Origin: Deinococcus sp. KSM4-11
GTDB lineage: Bacteria; Deinococcota; Deinococci; Deinococcales; Deinococcaceae
NCBI RefSeq assembly: GCF_004801415.1
Contig: NZ_SSNX01000009.1
Coordinates: forward strand, 62,001-126,000
Reading direction: 5' to 3'
DNA: 64,000 nucleotides
Shown here: piece by piece, positions 62,909-64,000 of the stretch
Layout of the letters: the number at the start of each line of letters is the position of its first letter
Position numbering within the stretch: the stretch's first letter is position 1
The notes under the pieces: generated by a model
Told to the model about the DNA's origin: nothing
The model's database searches: none
The model's input: the letters and a program-made list of their open reading frames with translations, nothing else
Translations under genes and position numbers: made by a program

Positions 62909-63348
62909 GCCCCGCCCCGCAACTGTCCGCGCAGTTCCATCAACAGTTCGCCCAGGCGGTTGCGGCCCGAACCGTCGCCGCCATCGGCCCAGTAGGCATC
63001 GTTGCGTGTGTGCTCGACCAGCACCGCCTCCCCCGTACCCAGCAGCAGCGCCCGTAAGTCCGCGTGCTGCGTGAACTTCGCGTGCAGCGCCACGCGCATC
63101 ACGTCGTCCTTCGCTGCCTCCCAGTCGGTGCGGAACGGCAGGTCGCGCCGCCGGCCCAGCTGCGCCGCCAGCATCGGCGTCGGCTGGGCGCGCACCTCCT
63201 CGACATGGGGTGTGCCCACGAATTTCTGTGCCTGGAAGTAATGCTCGGACGTGGGCCAGACCAAACCATCCAGCTCGATGGGATGCCGGCTAAAGTTGCT
63301 GAACTCCCCGTACGGCTTATCAGTCGCGTAAAACAGAATCGGTTCCAT
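62905..63348 (-). CDS. NADAR-family protein (YbiA-like)
   Basis: The 147-residue protein has the NADAR pattern: ILFYATDKPYGEFSNFSRHPIELDGLVWPTSEHYFQAQKF, KDDVMRVALHAKFTQH, and the final DAYWADGGDGSGRNRLGELLMELR. NADAR proteins act on ADP-ribose-like or ribosyl-pyrimidine N-glycosidic bonds; some reverse guanine ADP-ribosylation. SD GGAGGT lies 7 nt before ATG 63348, making this the first gene of the five-gene salvage operon. Confidence 0.9.
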   Translation of the reverse strand: MEPILFYATDKPYGEFSNFSRHPIELDGLVWPTSEHYFQAQKFVGTPHVEEVRAQPTPMLAAQLGRRRDLPFRTDWEAAKDDVMRVALHAKFTQHADLRALLLGTGEAVLVEHTRNDAYWADGGDGSGRNRLGELLMELRGQLRGGA

Positions 63349-63492
63349 CTTCAGACCTCCACATCTGTCCTGCCGCCCGCCAACCCGCAGGAGTACAGTT
63401 TTCCCAGGAACCCGCCCACAGGCTGGAAGCCCTCACTCAGGTCGCGTCGTACGTGAGCACTTCAACCGCCGTTTCCCGGCACTGGAGGAACG

Positions 63493-64000
63493 ATGACCGC
63501 CCACCACCGAAGGCCCCGCCCGCCCGGCTTGGCGTTCCTGACGCTCGCCATCACCGCCTGCGGCGGCGGCCTGCCCACGCCCAGCTCGCTCGTCCCCACC
63601 GCCACGATCTTCTCCGGCCAGGTCGAGAACGGTACCAACGCCAATCCCCTCCCTACCACCGTCACCATCGTCGGCACCAACCTGCAAGGCGCCACCCTCG
63701 ACTTCGGCGGCGAAGGCCCCGGCACGGCTCTGAACATCAATGCTGCGGGCACCGTCTTGACTGTCGTCGCCCCACCCAACCTGCCCGGACGTCGCCCCGT
63801 GATCGTCCGCACCCCATACGGCAAGGTGAACGCCGGCGTGTACACCTTCCGGCAACCCACGCCCAGACCCATCGTGTACCTGCTGACCGCCTACCCCACC
63901 AGCGGCCCCGCCACCGGCGGCACCACCGTCACCCTGGCCTTCGACGGCAACCTCACGTACAACCCCGCCGACCCACCCGGCTTCACCCTGCCCGACGTGT
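63493..64000 (+). CDS. IPT/TIG-domain lipoprotein, N-terminal part (cut by window end)
   Basis: The frame is open to the window end (169 residues visible). ATG 63493 has SD GGAGG. It begins MTAHHRRPRPPGLAFLTLA with a lipobox I-T-A-C at 20-23, so it is a lipoprotein. The mature part is Thr/Pro/Gly-rich with IPT/TIG-like beta strands (TTVTIVGTNLQGATLDFGGEGPG ... VVAPPNLPGRRPVIVRTPYGKVNAGVYTF; the next unit starts SGPATGGTTVTLAF). It is probably a surface-exposed adhesin or structural protein. Confidence 0.75.
   Translation, partial: MTAHHRRPRPPGLAFLTLAITACGGGLPTPSSLVPTATIFSGQVENGTNANPLPTTVTIVGTNLQGATLDFGGEGPGTALNINAAGTVLTVVAPPNLPGRRPVIVRTPYGKVNAGVYTFRQPTPRPIVYLLTAYPTSGPATGGTTVTLAFDGNLTYNPADPPGFTLPDV

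Overview
The window is about 64 kb of GC-rich chromosomal DNA that looks like a Deinococcus (Deinococcota) housekeeping region. The evidence is the gene content (NirB/NasA nitrate assimilation, a Thermus-type C-H-H CsoR, the pyrR-pyrB-pyrC order) and the promoters. Many genes start directly on an ATG or GTG lying 5-9 nt after a TANNNT box, the leaderless-transcript architecture known from Deinococcus. No insertion sequence, prophage, CRISPR array, tRNA or rRNA gene was seen. The genus call is an inference, because no rRNA or marker comparison could be run.

Layout. 1-0.4 kb: 3' end of homoserine dehydrogenase. 0.7-3.7 kb (minus): ECF sigma factor, membrane anti-sigma with a propeller-like sensor, thioredoxin-like protein and CcdA. 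3.9-5.8 kb: ftsH. 5.9-8.0 kb: two-component system. 8-10.4 kb: nucleotidyltransferase, 7Fe ferredoxin, and corA behind a leader with three small proline-rich ORFs. 10.5-12.9 kb (minus): AlkZ-like winged-helix protein, thioesterase, MerR regulator. 13-17 kb: glycerophosphodiesterase and ugpB-ugpA-ugpE. 17.1-23.3 kb: copper homeostasis (copA; copZ-DUF305-csoR), thioredoxin 2, and a persulfide module (cstR/cstB). 23.5-24.9 kb: hisF-hisIE. 25-26.5 kb: single-domain response regulator and DUF72 protein. 26.7-34.2 kb: nitrate assimilation (nirB-nirD-hemD divergent from nasA-narK). 34-36.4 kb: secreted protein, DinB, alpha/beta hydrolase. 36.4-39.4 kb (minus): pyrR-pyrB-pyrC behind an attenuator. 39.4-40 kb: hsp20. 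40-47.2 kb: unknown protein, PSD-like protein, cyclophilin, Lrp/ald pair, ABC exporter, aldo/keto reductase. 47.3-50.2 kb: murA, ribbon-helix-helix regulator, LysM-NlpC/P60 hydrolase. 50.5-57.3 kb: MFS permease, hemC, asparaginase, zinc-ribbon coiled-coil protein, nth, mscL, metY. 57.4-59.6 kb: TM2 protein, methyltransferase, secreted protein. 59.6-63.3 kb (minus): an overlapping NAD-salvage operon (NADAR, P-loop kinase, PnuC, serine hydrolase, NadR). 63.5 kb to end: start of an IPT/TIG lipoprotein.

The most interesting signals are regulatory. The corA leader carries a GTG-started 29-codon ORF beginning V-N-P-E-P-E-P-P, reminiscent of the Mg2+-sensing MgtL leader peptide, followed by a 13-codon ORF with a strong SD whose stop overlaps the corA start. 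The pyr leader combines a near-consensus PyrR-binding loop, a translated 25-codon ORF running through an intrinsic terminator, and overlap with the pyrR start. Two CsoR-family paralogues with different sensor residues (C-H-H and C-Y-C) sit about 1 kb apart and appear to use three near-identical CCCCC-GGGGG operators. The NAD-salvage operon joins a NADAR glycosidase-family protein to transport and NMN adenylylation genes.
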